From the NCBI GenBank assembly GCA_021777215.1, contig JAJYDS010000002.1, positions 1 to 64,000 on the forward strand: DNA of 64,000 nucleotides. Direction: 5' to 3'. The notes below the pieces were generated by a model that did no database searches, had not been told where the DNA came from, and worked only from the letters and a program-made list of their open reading frames with translations. Both the position numbers and the translations under genes were made by a program. Of the stretch, positions 26,125-35,102 are shown piece after piece. How positions within the stretch are numbered: the first letter of the stretch is position 1; each line of letters opens with the position of its first letter. The DNA comes from a bacterium. Its GTDB lineage: Bacteria > Babelota > Babeliae > Babelales > Vermiphilaceae.

Positions 26125-27843
26125 TTAGAAGGATACGCCGCCCTTTATCCACAGTCCCCATTGAGAGATGGCTGTGTTGGTGCAACTGGAGCAGCATGCA
26201 TTACAGTTTGCGTTGCGTGTTGTGCAGCATGATTTGCCGCCGCCGAATTCAACTTCGCCGCCGATGCCGAGGTAGGGGATCCAGTCTTGTCTGTCGTACC
26301 AGTTATAAGCAAAGTGAGTGAACACTTTGTTTGAAAGCCCCTTGGTGCGGCCCCCGTTTATATTAACGTTTGATTGTTTTAAGTATATGCGAGATCCAAT
26401 GGCATCAGCTGGTCCTTGAGCATGGATGGTGGCTTGACTGTATGATTGTGCATTTGCGGCGCTGAGCGGAGCGCTGTTTGCGCCGGCCAGAGACCAGGTT
26501 TTACCATCAAGTTCATTATAGAATGTTGGGTTGTTACAAATCGAGCAACTATCACAGGAAGCACAGTAGGTGCTTGGGCACGCGCCGCTGGAGCACGATG
26601 TTTTACATGGTTCGCAGGAGCCGCTGTCAAATTTTTCGCACGTTCTAGCCCAGAAATTATACCCAAGATCAAAACTATAATTGCCATTGGTGTAGTTCAA
26701 TAGCGCTGCAACATCTGCTTGAACGGCGCTGCTTACTTTTACTGCATGAGCGGTCAAGTTTGCAACGGGGCAAAAGGTGAAGGTAGTATTTGTTCCTTGT
26801 GTGGTTGTCTTGAATGCAAGATTATAACGGCTCCAGGAGCCATTGTTACATAAATCAAAAAAGCGACATTGTTTAGCATTAAAAAAATGGGTGATGTTTG
26901 CATCCACATATAAGCCGCAGTGTTCATTTTCTTGTTCTTCTGAGCGCCAGAGCTGTATATGTGCAGTAACTCCTCCGCCAATTTCCCAGTTTTTGCCGTT
27001 ACCAATCATAGGTTCAAAGAGTAATTCACCCTGCGGACGAGTGCCTGTTGGCGCGACAGCGCGAGCGAATAGCCCTAAGTGGTAGGCTTCATTGTTCACG
27101 AAGTTTCCGCCAAAGTCTATTTGAAGATCAGACAGGCTGGTTTTGCTTTGACTGCAACTACACAGTTTTGAATAATAGAGTGGCGTGAATGTATAGGTTG
27201 TTGTTTCTACGGTGCGGTCTTGGGGCTTTACGCCATAACAAGAGAAGTCTAAAAAATTTTTGAGAGTGTTTGCTGGGAGCAAGGCGGTCACGATACCGCC
27301 GTTTGTTCCAGGAGTTTCTTGATTCATGCACATACTGAGGTTCCATTGTGTCCAGGTGATTGGTGCGTGGATTCTGAAGAATAAGCCATGCGCCCATTCA
27401 TCCATTCCCCAGTAGAGATTGAGATCTACCAAAGCATTTTGTATGACAGGATTTACGCTGAAGCCACCTTTGTATGAAGTTGGCAGGTAGAAGTAGTCGG
27501 CAAGCCAGTCTGTGGCGCCGTTAGCAGCAGTCGTAGCGGCTGAGCCGACAATGTTTATACCGCAGCAGTTTGTGAAATTGCCATTAAATAACTGATGCGC
27601 AATTTTGCCAGATGAAAATGAGTGCGTATATTCGGGTGTTATTGAGAAGCTGCCATAGTGAGTACCCCTGTTATCCTGATTTACCTGACCTGTCCATCCG
27701 GCAAGTTCGCGTGCAGCGTTTTGGCTGACTGAACGGTTGTAGATGTATGGTGATACTTTGCCATGCATGTTAGGGCAGTCTGTCGCCCATGCCGTCGAGA
27801 TCACCAATACAGCGGTACTAAAAAGTTTTAGTAGATGTTCCAT
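26125..27843 (-). CDS. Array barrel protein, copy 10
   Basis: 572 residues from ATG 27843 with AGGAG upstream; an in-frame GTG three codons earlier is less likely. Signal peptide L-L-K-L-F-S-T-A-V-L-V-I-S-T-A-W-A. Mature start D-C-P-N-M-H-G-K-V-S-P-Y-I-Y-N-R-S-V-S-Q-N-A-A-R. It is closest to copy 11, sharing the N-R-S-V-S opening, the F-Y-N-E-L-D-G-K-T-W-S-L-A-G segment and very similar Cys spacing: a mid-protein cluster of about a dozen Cys starting C-E-K-F, and C-C-T-T-R-N-A-N-C-N-A-C-C near the end. Ends L-W-I-K-G-G-V-S-F. Confidence 0.9.
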   Translation of the reverse strand: MEHLLKLFSTAVLVISTAWATDCPNMHGKVSPYIYNRSVSQNAARELAGWTGQVNQDNRGTHYGSFSITPEYTHSFSSGKIAHQLFNGNFTNCCGINIVGSAATTAANGATDWLADYFYLPTSYKGGFSVNPVIQNALVDLNLYWGMDEWAHGLFFRIHAPITWTQWNLSMCMNQETPGTNGGIVTALLPANTLKNFLDFSCYGVKPQDRTVETTTYTFTPLYYSKLCSCSQSKTSLSDLQIDFGGNFVNNEAYHLGLFARAVAPTGTRPQGELLFEPMIGNGKNWEIGGGVTAHIQLWRSEEQENEHCGLYVDANITHFFNAKQCRFFDLCNNGSWSRYNLAFKTTTQGTNTTFTFCPVANLTAHAVKVSSAVQADVAALLNYTNGNYSFDLGYNFWARTCEKFDSGSCEPCKTSCSSGACPSTYCASCDSCSICNNPTFYNELDGKTWSLAGANSAPLSAANAQSYSQATIHAQGPADAIGSRIYLKQSNVNINGGRTKGLSNKVFTHFAYNWYDRQDWIPYLGIGGEVEFGGGKSCCTTRNANCNACCSSCTNTAISQWGLWIKGGVSF

Positions 27844-28004
27844 ACTATACACTCCTAAAAGATTTCTCTTTTTTTACGAAAAGTTCTGCGGGATAGTGTG
27901 AGGTCTGTTTTTGTGCTGCTCCTTTTTTATATTTTTTTAGCGCACATTTTCCTCACTTTAACAAAATGCGCTGCCAACGCAAGATGGGTGTATCTGCAGC
28001 GCAT

Positions 28005-28041
28005 ACAAAAAGGACAGGGCTCGTGGAAACACGAGCCCTGT
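28005..28041 (-). terminator. Rho-independent terminator after array copy 11
   Basis: A perfect 12-bp stem (ACAGGGCTCGTG/CACGAGCCCTGT, 28014-28041) with a GAAA/TTTC loop, followed on the minus strand by CCTTTTTG. It lies about 90 bases past the stop of copy 11, so the first gene of the array can be expressed alone. Confidence 0.75.
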
Positions 28042-28132
28042 TTGTACAAGTCTTGTTTGCGTAATTACTTGGTAATTAGCTAAACAACGAATATGTGTTG
28101 TCTAATTTTGTATTTAGGCAACGAGGCAATCC

Positions 28133-29881
28133 TTAGAAGGATACGCCACCCTTGATCCACAGACCCCATTGAGAGATCGCGGTGTTGTTGCAACCGGAGC
28201 AGCATGAATTGCAGCTGGTGGTTGAAGGGGTTGTTGTTGTGCAGCATTTGTTGTCGTTGCAGCATGATTTGCCGCCGCCGAATTCAACTTCGCCGCCGAT
28301 GCCAAGGTAAGGAATGTAGTCTTCTCTGTCATACCAGTTGTATGAGAAGTGCGTGAAGATCTTGTTTGAAAGACCTTTTGTGCGTGCGCCTTCTAAGTTA
28401 ACATCTGATTGTGACAAGAATACGCGTTCTGCATCAACTGCGCCCAGCGCGTGGATGTTTGCATTGCTGTATGATGATCCTGCAGTTGCGCCAGCAAGAG
28501 ACCAGGTTTTGCCATCAAGTTCATTGTAGAATGTTGGGCATTCGCAAATTGAGCAGGTATCACATGAGTTGCAGGAGTTGGTTGAACATGCGCCAGTGGT
28601 GCATGCTGTTGTGCAGCAATTGTCACAGGATTTACAGTTAAACTTCTCGCAGCTTCTGCCCCAGAAGTCGTAACCAAGATCAAAGCCGTAGTTGCCATTG
28701 GTGTAGTTGAACATAGCAGCTACATCTGCTTGTACGCCGACGCTTACTTTTACTTCGTGGGCGGTCAAGTTAGCAACAGGGGAGAAAGTAATTGTATCAA
28801 CGCCACTGACTGTAGCACGTTTGAATGCAAGATTGTAACGTGACCATGCACCGTTTTTGCACAGATCAAAGAAGCGGCATTGTTTTGCATTGAACAAGTG
28901 GGTAATGTTTGCATCTACATAGAAGCCAAAGTGTTTGTCTTCTTTTTCTTCTGAACGCCAGAGAATGGCATGTGATGTTAATCCACCGCCAAGTTCCCAG
29001 CTCTTGCCATTACCTACCATAGGTTCAAACAGGTATTGTCCGTGTGGACGGTTGCCTGTTGGGGCAGCAGCGCGAACGAACAGACCCAAGTGATAGTCAT
29101 CATCGTTCAAGAAATTCCAGCCAAAATCAGCTTGAATGTCTGATAATGCGGTTTTGGTGTGGCTGCATGGGCACAGACGTGAATAGTAAAGTTGAGTGAA
29201 TTCAAGTGCTGGATTGCCGTCTATTGCTGCTACTGCATCTGGTTTTACGCCATTGCAAGAGAAGTCAACAAAACTATCCAAGGTGTTTGCATTAACAAGA
29301 AGTGGGGTTATACCCGCTTGTGTGCCGGTAATATTTGAGTTTGCGCACATACCAAGATCCCATTTGGTCCAGGTGATTGGCGCATGAATTCTGAAGAATA
29401 AGCCATTTGCCCATTCATCCATTCCCCAGTAGAGGTTCAAGTCTACCAAGGCATTTTGCATAACAGGTTTTACGCTAAAACCGCCTTTGTAGTCTTTTTG
29501 AAGATAGAAATAATCAGCAAGCCAGTCTGTAGTGCCGTTAGCAACGGTTGAGGCAGCTGAGCCGATAACATTGATACCGCAGCAATTTGTTAAATCGCAG
29601 TTAAACAAGCGATTGGCAATTTTGCCGGGTGAGAATGAGCGTGTGTATTCTGGGGTAATTGAGAAGCTGCCATAGTGACGATCCATGTCAGCCAAATTTA
29701 CATGTCCTGTCCATCCTGCAAGTTCACGTGCAGCGTTTTCACTGACTGAACGATTGTAGATGTAAGGTGATACTTCACAGCAATCATTGTTACAAGAATT
29801 GCAACAGCTGTTATCAGCAACCACGATTGACGCGCTTGCTAACAAAGCCATGCTAAAAATTTTTTTTAGCATACGTTCCAT
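28133..29881 (-). CDS. Array barrel protein, copy 11 (first gene in the direction of transcription)
   Basis: 582 residues; TAGGAG before ATG 29881. Signal peptide I-F-S-M-A-L-L-A-S-A-S-I-V-V-A. Mature start D-N-S-C-C-N-S-C-N-N-D-C-C-E-V-S-P-Y, so even the N-terminus carries a Cys cluster. Two further clusters follow: about fifteen Cys after G-R-S-C-E-K-F and a Cys/Thr-rich stretch before the last strand. It ends L-W-I-K-G-G-V-S-F and matches the array consensus best. Its position next to the only long upstream gap suggests it is the most strongly transcribed copy and perhaps the major surface protein. That last point is inference. Confidence 0.9.
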   Translation of the reverse strand: MERMLKKIFSMALLASASIVVADNSCCNSCNNDCCEVSPYIYNRSVSENAARELAGWTGHVNLADMDRHYGSFSITPEYTRSFSPGKIANRLFNCDLTNCCGINVIGSAASTVANGTTDWLADYFYLQKDYKGGFSVKPVMQNALVDLNLYWGMDEWANGLFFRIHAPITWTKWDLGMCANSNITGTQAGITPLLVNANTLDSFVDFSCNGVKPDAVAAIDGNPALEFTQLYYSRLCPCSHTKTALSDIQADFGWNFLNDDDYHLGLFVRAAAPTGNRPHGQYLFEPMVGNGKSWELGGGLTSHAILWRSEEKEDKHFGFYVDANITHLFNAKQCRFFDLCKNGAWSRYNLAFKRATVSGVDTITFSPVANLTAHEVKVSVGVQADVAAMFNYTNGNYGFDLGYDFWGRSCEKFNCKSCDNCCTTACTTGACSTNSCNSCDTCSICECPTFYNELDGKTWSLAGATAGSSYSNANIHALGAVDAERVFLSQSDVNLEGARTKGLSNKIFTHFSYNWYDREDYIPYLGIGGEVEFGGGKSCCNDNKCCTTTTPSTTSCNSCCSGCNNTAISQWGLWIKGGVSF

Positions 29882-30231
29882 AATATAAACTCCTAGAAAA
29901 TTCCGAAATTGTTTTTACCGACAATTGTTGTGGTAGATAAGATGTGCTTTAGTCCGTTTCTTTCACCTCCTCTCGCTTTCATATGCTTTTTTTACTAGGT
30001 GGTTCGAACTCAGGCTTGTGTATAAATTACTCTCACTCTAATCCAAATATCATGGCATTTCAAGAGCTGCTTTGTTTGCAAGTGCGCTCTGGGGAGCTCC
30101 TACTGGAGATCGACCTTCAAAGCGAAAACCAGTATACTATGAACAGATTTTTAAAGTAAAGAAAAAAATAGAGCTCGTATGCCGTTGGGGATGAATTTTT
30201 CAGCAGGTATAGAGGAAAAAAGTGTTGCTCA
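29882..30231. other. Intergenic region between the barrel array and uppP
   Basis: About 350 bases between divergent genes with no supported gene. It holds the candidate array promoter near 30131-30160 and should hold the uppP promoter on the other strand, which I cannot pick out with confidence. Confidence 0.6.
30131..30160 (-). promoter_or_regulatory. Possible promoter driving the barrel array
   Basis: On the minus strand TTTACT (30160-30155) and TATACT (30136-30131) are 18 bases apart. The -10 matches five of six consensus positions. It would give a leader of about 240 bases before copy 11. Confidence 0.35.
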
Positions 30232-31050
30232 ATGCTATATTTTTACGTATATATTGCCACTCAAATTGTCTTGGAAAGTTTTCCGATCAGTAGCTCGAGC
30301 CATCTTGTTTTACTAGAGCGCTATCTGAATCATTTTGGCTATGCAATTGATCATTGCCAAGGCTTTTTTTTTGATTTTATTAATTTTGATTTGGTCTCTG
30401 TTGATGTGTTAGATCATTTTTTGCATGGGGCGACATCGCTTGTTATTTTCTTTTTTTTCTTTCCGCAATGGCGTCTTTTTTTTGTTCATTTTTCCCGCTG
30501 TTGGCGGTATATCCTTTCTATTGGCCTTCTTACGGCGTTGGCAGATAGTGTTACGCTGGGGCTCTATCTTATGCGGGGATCGCTTCTGTTTGTCTGTCCC
30601 TCATTAGGCGTTGGTCTTGTTGCTACCGCGCTTCTTTTGTTTTCGCTTCTCTTCGTGCCGGCACAAAAAAGTGGCCGATTGACTTGGCGTACGGCATCTA
30701 TTCTTGGTATTGTACAGGGGCTTGCATTACTTCCTGGTATCTCTCGATTTGCTAGTACCTATGTTGCCGCGCGGTGGCTTGCCTTTACGCCGCGACGTGC
30801 CTTTGAAGTTTCTTTTTTGATTCAGTGGCCACTTGTTACCCTCGCCTTTGCCAATAGTCTGCGTATGCTTGCTGCGCAATCAAATAGTGTTAATCTTTTG
30901 GGTGCAGAGACTATTTTGGTTATGCTTGGCGCGGGGATCATAGCCTTTTATGCATTGCGTCTGGTGCGCAATCTCGTTGTTACGCAGCGGCTGTGGTACT
31001 TTGCTTTTTATATGATTCTTCCCCTTATGGCATGGCTCTGGCTCTGCTAA
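30232..31050 (+). CDS. uppP: Undecaprenyl-diphosphate phosphatase UppP (BacA family)
   Basis: 272 residues, normal family length, almost entirely hydrophobic with about eight membrane segments. It recycles the undecaprenyl carrier for peptidoglycan and polysaccharide synthesis. The two signature blocks are visible: L-E-S-F-P-I-S-S-S-S-H-L near residue 14 (usually E-x-L-P-I-S-S-S-x-H-L) and G-I-V-Q-G-L-A-L-L-P-G-I-S-R near residue 161, with the catalytic Glu, Ser/His and Arg positions present. In the second block the usual S-G after S-R reads F-A. Only a weak GAGG lies upstream of the ATG. Confidence 0.88.
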   Translation: MLYFYVYIATQIVLESFPISSSSHLVLLERYLNHFGYAIDHCQGFFFDFINFDLVSVDVLDHFLHGATSLVIFFFFFPQWRLFFVHFSRCWRYILSIGLLTALADSVTLGLYLMRGSLLFVCPSLGVGLVATALLLFSLLFVPAQKSGRLTWRTASILGIVQGLALLPGISRFASTYVAARWLAFTPRRAFEVSFLIQWPLVTLAFANSLRMLAAQSNSVNLLGAETILVMLGAGIIAFYALRLVRNLVVTQRLWYFAFYMILPLMAWLWLC

Positions 31051-31160
31051 GTCTTGCGTCTCTTTTTTTGGCTGCGCTACACTAACAGGCGAGGCCCTGT
31101 GGCACTAGCGCGGTATTCATGTCAAGGTCCTTCTATGAGGAAAACAAAAAAGGAGAATCT

Positions 31161-33596
31161 ATGATGCGTCCAAAATATGTAAAACGTGCAGTTCGTATTC
31201 CCTTTGCACGAGAATTTCGTTTGCTCGCGTATAGCGTGGGCCTTCTTTTTTTGTCAATTGCGCTTATCTCATATCATCCCTATGACAGCTCCTGGTTTTA
31301 TGCATCAACTGATCCGGTGGTGGTCCTTAATAAAGGAGGCGTAGTGGGCGCTGCGACGGCAGCTCTCTTTTTTTATTTTTTGGGTTTGGCATCGTTTGTT
31401 TTGCTTGGCATGCTTTTTTTTATGCTCTATCTCTCTTTTGCGCAGCGTTCATGGCGGACTGAATGGGAGCGTGTGGGTGCGGGATTTATGTTGGTGTTTG
31501 TGGTGGCCTCATTGTGCGCAAAACACGAGTTTGATTTTTGGGGTTCGGGGTATGCTGGAGGTCTTGTTGGTCGTGGCGTGCAGGCATTGTTGAATTCTTT
31601 TTTTGATACGCTTGTCGCAACTCTTTTTTTATATATGTTATTTTTTGTCTGTTTTTTTCTTTTGTTTCGCGTTTCTTGGATCGCGGCTGTGCGTGCTGTT
31701 GCGCGGGGGACGCTTTTGCTAGCGCGTTCTGAGCTGACCACGCAACGAGTCTGGGCGCCGGCATACCGGGTGAGCAAAAAAATAGTTCATGGTGCTTGTC
31801 AGCCATTGGCTTACGCGGCGCGCTTGGCAAAAAAGGCATGCGAAGGTTCTTTGGTAACGGATGCTGATTATACGGTTATTGATTATGAAACTGAGCTTGA
31901 TGCATTGGATGATTTTTTTCCTGAGCGGGGCATGCTTGATGGCGGTGCTCAAAAAGAATCAATGGATGCACGCGCTGTTTGTTCGAGCCTTGCGAGTGAT
32001 TCTAGGGGGTCCGGGCGGATTTCTGATGAGGCAAAACAGTTGCGCCTTGATGTACCGCAAGCAGCTGGGTGTCTTGCGGGCGCGAGCAGTGCGCATCAAT
32101 CATCAAAAAACAGTTTTCCTGAGGCTGGCAAAAGTGCACAAGTAAGTGCTCAGGGTGCGTCTCAGGCACAGAGTCTTGAGCCTGCGCAGACCGCATCGGG
32201 GATTCAAGAGTGTAAGCCCTACCAGTTGCCAAGCATGTCACTCTTTATAGGTGTCGCCAAAGAGCGACAAGATAAGCAGGTGCGGCAGGAGCTTGAAGAG
32301 CGCGCTCATTTGCTTGAAGATAAGTTGCAACGTTTTGGCGTGCTCGGGAAAGTGACGGCGATAAAATATGGGCCCGTGGTGACCTTGTTTGAATATCAGC
32401 CAGAAATTGATACCAAATTAAGTAAAATTCTTGCATTAGAAGATGATTTGGCGCTTGCTCTACAAGCGGTGAGTATTCGTATTTTAGCTCCTATTCCCGG
32501 TAGAGCGGTAGTAGGATTTGAGGTTGCCAATCAACGGCGGCTTGATGTTGTCTTGTCTACGCTTATTCGCTCTAAGCAGTATCAGTCGCATGCGGGTGTG
32601 TTGCCCCTTATTTTAGGAGAAGATACGATTGGTGAGTTTGTGGTGGTTGATTTGAGTAAGATGCCCCATCTTTTGATTGCCGGCTCGACAGGATCGGGTA
32701 AGTCAGTTGCATTGAATGTCATGCTTATCAGCTTGTTGTGTCGGCTGAGCCCCGACGATTTAAAGTTAGTGCTTATTGATCCCAAGCGGTTAGAATTTGC
32801 TTCGTATGCGGATATAGCCCACCTTGTTTTTCCGGTGATCACTGATGCGACACAGGCGACGATTGCGTTGCGCTGGGTGGTGCAAGAAATGGAAGAACGC
32901 TACCAAAAGATGGCGGCCTGTGGCGTGCGGACCATTGCCGATTATCGAGCGAAGCGCCTGAAAGAGCCGCTGCCCTATATTGTGGTGATTATTGATGAGC
33001 TGGCTGATTTGATGATGACAGCTGGAAGAGACTGTCAGGAACTTATTACGCGCATTACCCAGATGGCGCGCGCCGCGGGAATACATTTGGTTGTGGCTAC
33101 ACAGCGGCCCTCTGTTGATGTTATTACCGGTCTTATTAAGGCAAATTTTCCTTGTCGCATTTCGTTTCGCGTTGCTTCAAAGATTGATTCACGTACCATT
33201 TTAGATTGTGGTGGTGCCGATAAATTATTAGGACGCGGAGATATGTTACTTTTGGATGCGGGCAGCTCGGCACCGCGGCGGGTGCATGGTGCCTATGTGT
33301 CAGATAGGGAGATTGAAGGGGTTATTGCCCATATTCGCGCAGAGCGTCCGGTTGCCTATCGTGATCTTATGGCAGAGGTTGGCACTGATGATGCAGAGCT
33401 TTTGTCAGCTGGTGATGATGCGCTCTATCGAGATGTGCGTAATTTTTTGGCCTCTATTGACGAAGTTTCTATTTCCTTACTTCAAAGAAAATTTAGAATT
33501 GGGTATAATAGATCTGCCCGTATTATTGATATGTTAGAAACACAAGGGCTTGTTTTGCCTGCCGATGGAGGCAAGACGCGAAAAGTTATTCATTAA
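31161..33596 (+). CDS. ftsK: DNA translocase FtsK/SpoIIIE
   Basis: 811 residues. The ATG at 31161 directly follows AAGGAG; an earlier in-frame start at 31119 is not supported. Residues 1-190 contain four membrane helices. Residues 200-380 form a Ser/Ala/Gln-rich linker. The motor domain (about 390-725) has Walker A G-S-T-G-S-G-K-S, Walker B I-V-V-I-I-D-E-L-A-D-L and the T-Q-R-P-S-V-D-V-I-T-G-L-I-K-A-N-F-P-C-R segment. The winged-helix gamma domain at the end (L-Q-R-K-F-R-I-G-Y-N-R-S-A-R) reads DNA orientation sequences. It pumps chromosome DNA at the division site and works with XerCD, neither of which is in the window. Confidence 0.97.
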   Translation: MMRPKYVKRAVRIPFAREFRLLAYSVGLLFLSIALISYHPYDSSWFYASTDPVVVLNKGGVVGAATAALFFYFLGLASFVLLGMLFFMLYLSFAQRSWRTEWERVGAGFMLVFVVASLCAKHEFDFWGSGYAGGLVGRGVQALLNSFFDTLVATLFLYMLFFVCFFLLFRVSWIAAVRAVARGTLLLARSELTTQRVWAPAYRVSKKIVHGACQPLAYAARLAKKACEGSLVTDADYTVIDYETELDALDDFFPERGMLDGGAQKESMDARAVCSSLASDSRGSGRISDEAKQLRLDVPQAAGCLAGASSAHQSSKNSFPEAGKSAQVSAQGASQAQSLEPAQTASGIQECKPYQLPSMSLFIGVAKERQDKQVRQELEERAHLLEDKLQRFGVLGKVTAIKYGPVVTLFEYQPEIDTKLSKILALEDDLALALQAVSIRILAPIPGRAVVGFEVANQRRLDVVLSTLIRSKQYQSHAGVLPLILGEDTIGEFVVVDLSKMPHLLIAGSTGSGKSVALNVMLISLLCRLSPDDLKLVLIDPKRLEFASYADIAHLVFPVITDATQATIALRWVVQEMEERYQKMAACGVRTIADYRAKRLKEPLPYIVVIIDELADLMMTAGRDCQELITRITQMARAAGIHLVVATQRPSVDVITGLIKANFPCRISFRVASKIDSRTILDCGGADKLLGRGDMLLLDAGSSAPRRVHGAYVSDREIEGVIAHIRAERPVAYRDLMAEVGTDDAELLSAGDDALYRDVRNFLASIDEVSISLLQRKFRIGYNRSARIIDMLETQGLVLPADGGKTRKVIH

Positions 33597-33703
33597 TATA
33601 ATACAAATTCTTGACAAACGAATACGAAAAGTAGATGTTTTCCCTCGACTATGCAGATAAAAAAGCAAAAAAAATCTAGTGCATAAAATAACGGGGATGG
33701 TCG

Positions 33704-35095
33704 ATGCAGTTAGATGAGCGATTTATAACAGAAGCAGTGCCTGGGGTGTCTTTTCTTGCTAACACATTTCCTGCGCAGCTGCGTTTTTCTCTTGATACGC
33801 GAACATTGCAACCAGGAGATATTTTTGTTGCCGTTCCTGGCACGCAAGCGGATGGACATGATTTTGCCGTGCAAGCATTAAAAAATGGTGCGGCTGGCGT
33901 GATTGCGCAAGCTGATAGAAAGGATATTTTTTCCGTATTTTCCATAAAGGATCGTGCTAAAAAGCTAATTATGCTCGTGCCTGATACGCAGGAAGCATTG
34001 TGTCAATTGGCGGCAGCATGGCGGGCGCAGTTTTCCTACCCGGTTATTGCTATCACCGGCTCAGTAGGTAAAACGTCCACCAAACAATTGCTTGCGACTA
34101 TGTTGGATGCGCAAGGAATTAACTATTTGGTATCGCAAGGAAATCAAAATACGCGTCTTGGAGCCTCTCTTAACATTTTACGCATGCGCGAGGAACATCA
34201 AGTGGCTATTTTTGAAGTTGGCATTAGTCGACGAGGAGAAATGGCGGCGCTTGCGCAACTGGTGCGTCCGACAACGGCGCTTATTACCGGAGTTGGCCAT
34301 GCTCATATGGAAGGGCTTGGCTCATTGGCGGACATTGCGTTGGAAAAACGAGATCTCTTTAAATGTTTTACCGAAAGTAATATAGGTATTATTAATGGAG
34401 ATCAGCCATTGCTCACGCGAGTTTCATATCCGCATCCAGTGATTAAGTTTGGGACTAAAACCACTAATCAAATTCAAGCGCGTAAAATTAGGCTCGAAGG
34501 TATTCAGGCTTCCTTTATACTTAAAATATATAAAGAAAAATATCCTGTTCGTTTAACCAATCCACACCAAGGCGCTGTATATAATGCATTGGCCGCAACG
34601 GCAGCAGCGTGCCATTTGGGTGTGTCGAGTGAGACGATTGTTAATGCGTTGCAGGTGCCTGTAGCGGTTGCCGGTCGCTTTGAGCAGCGAAATATAAAGG
34701 CGGCGCGCGGTACTATTATTAATGATTGTTATAATGCCAATCCTGAGAGTATGAAGGCAGCGCTCCTTGCATTCCAGCAGGTGCGCACTCAGGCGCAAAA
34801 AATTGCGGTTTTGGGCGACATGCTTGAATTGGGAGTCAATAGTCCCTTTTGGCACCGTCAATTAGGAAGATTTTTACGGAAGGTGCCATCGCTTACCCAT
34901 GTCATTCTTGTGGGAAAAATGGTTGTGTGGACTAAAAAAACAGCGCCATTAGGGTTGAGTATTGAGACTGCACCAACGTGGCAAGAGGCTGTGGAAAAGC
35001 TTGAATCACATCTACAGAAAGAGTCGGTAGTGTTGGTGAAAGGCTCGCATGGCATGCAATTGGGTAACTTGGTAAATCATTTTAGTGAAAAATAG
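33704..35095 (+). CDS. murF: UDP-N-acetylmuramoyl-tripeptide--D-alanyl-D-alanine ligase MurF
   Basis: 463 residues. It adds D-Ala-D-Ala to the cytoplasmic peptidoglycan precursor. The ATP loop is G-S-V-G-K-T-S-T-K (about residue 113), followed by G-N-Q-N-T-R-L-G, E-V-G-I-S-R-R-G-E-M and the C-terminal-domain motif N-D-C-Y-N-A-N-P-E-S-M-K that is typical of MurF among Mur ligases. An N-terminal substrate domain (L-D-T-R-T-L-Q-P-G-D-I-F-V-A-V-P-G) is intact. A TTGACA lies at 33612, but no good -10 follows. Only seven bases separate its stop from the rsmH start, so the two are probably co-transcribed. Confidence 0.96.
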   Translation: MQLDERFITEAVPGVSFLANTFPAQLRFSLDTRTLQPGDIFVAVPGTQADGHDFAVQALKNGAAGVIAQADRKDIFSVFSIKDRAKKLIMLVPDTQEALCQLAAAWRAQFSYPVIAITGSVGKTSTKQLLATMLDAQGINYLVSQGNQNTRLGASLNILRMREEHQVAIFEVGISRRGEMAALAQLVRPTTALITGVGHAHMEGLGSLADIALEKRDLFKCFTESNIGIINGDQPLLTRVSYPHPVIKFGTKTTNQIQARKIRLEGIQASFILKIYKEKYPVRLTNPHQGAVYNALAATAAACHLGVSSETIVNALQVPVAVAGRFEQRNIKAARGTIINDCYNANPESMKAALLAFQQVRTQAQKIAVLGDMLELGVNSPFWHRQLGRFLRKVPSLTHVILVGKMVVWTKKTAPLGLSIETAPTWQEAVEKLESHLQKESVVLVKGSHGMQLGNLVNHFSEK

Positions 35096-35102
35096 ATCAC
35101 CT

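Larger units (their letters stand above)
9805..29881 (-). repeat. Tandem array of eleven paralogous outer-membrane beta-barrel genes
   Basis: Eleven genes, all on the minus strand and separated by roughly 20-280 bases, share one order of motifs. These are a signal peptide, R-S-x-S-x-x-A-A-R-E-L-A-G-W-T, Y-G-S-F-S-I-T-P-E-Y-T-R-S-F, D-W-L-A-D-Y-F-Y-L-P, L-V-D-F-N-x-Y-x-G, A-P-T-G-N-R-P-x-G, L-F-E-P-I-I-G-N-G-K-x-W-E-L-G-G-G, S-R-Y-M-L-A and a last strand S-Q-W-G-x-W-x-K-G-G-x-S-F. They diverge in loop regions. The two rightmost copies are most alike, so the array probably grew by duplication at that end. The family is not known to me by name; barrel nature is inferred from alternating strands and the C-terminal Phe. 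Confidence 0.9.

Noticed and set aside
9805-29881. CRISPR array or phage origin for the long repeated region
   Set aside because: The repetition is at the level of full-length protein genes; there are no short spaced repeats, integrase, structural phage genes or attachment sites.
29990-30030. GGTTCGAACTC resembling a tRNA T arm
   Set aside because: No matching T stem, acceptor stem or anticodon arm can be folded around it on either strand.
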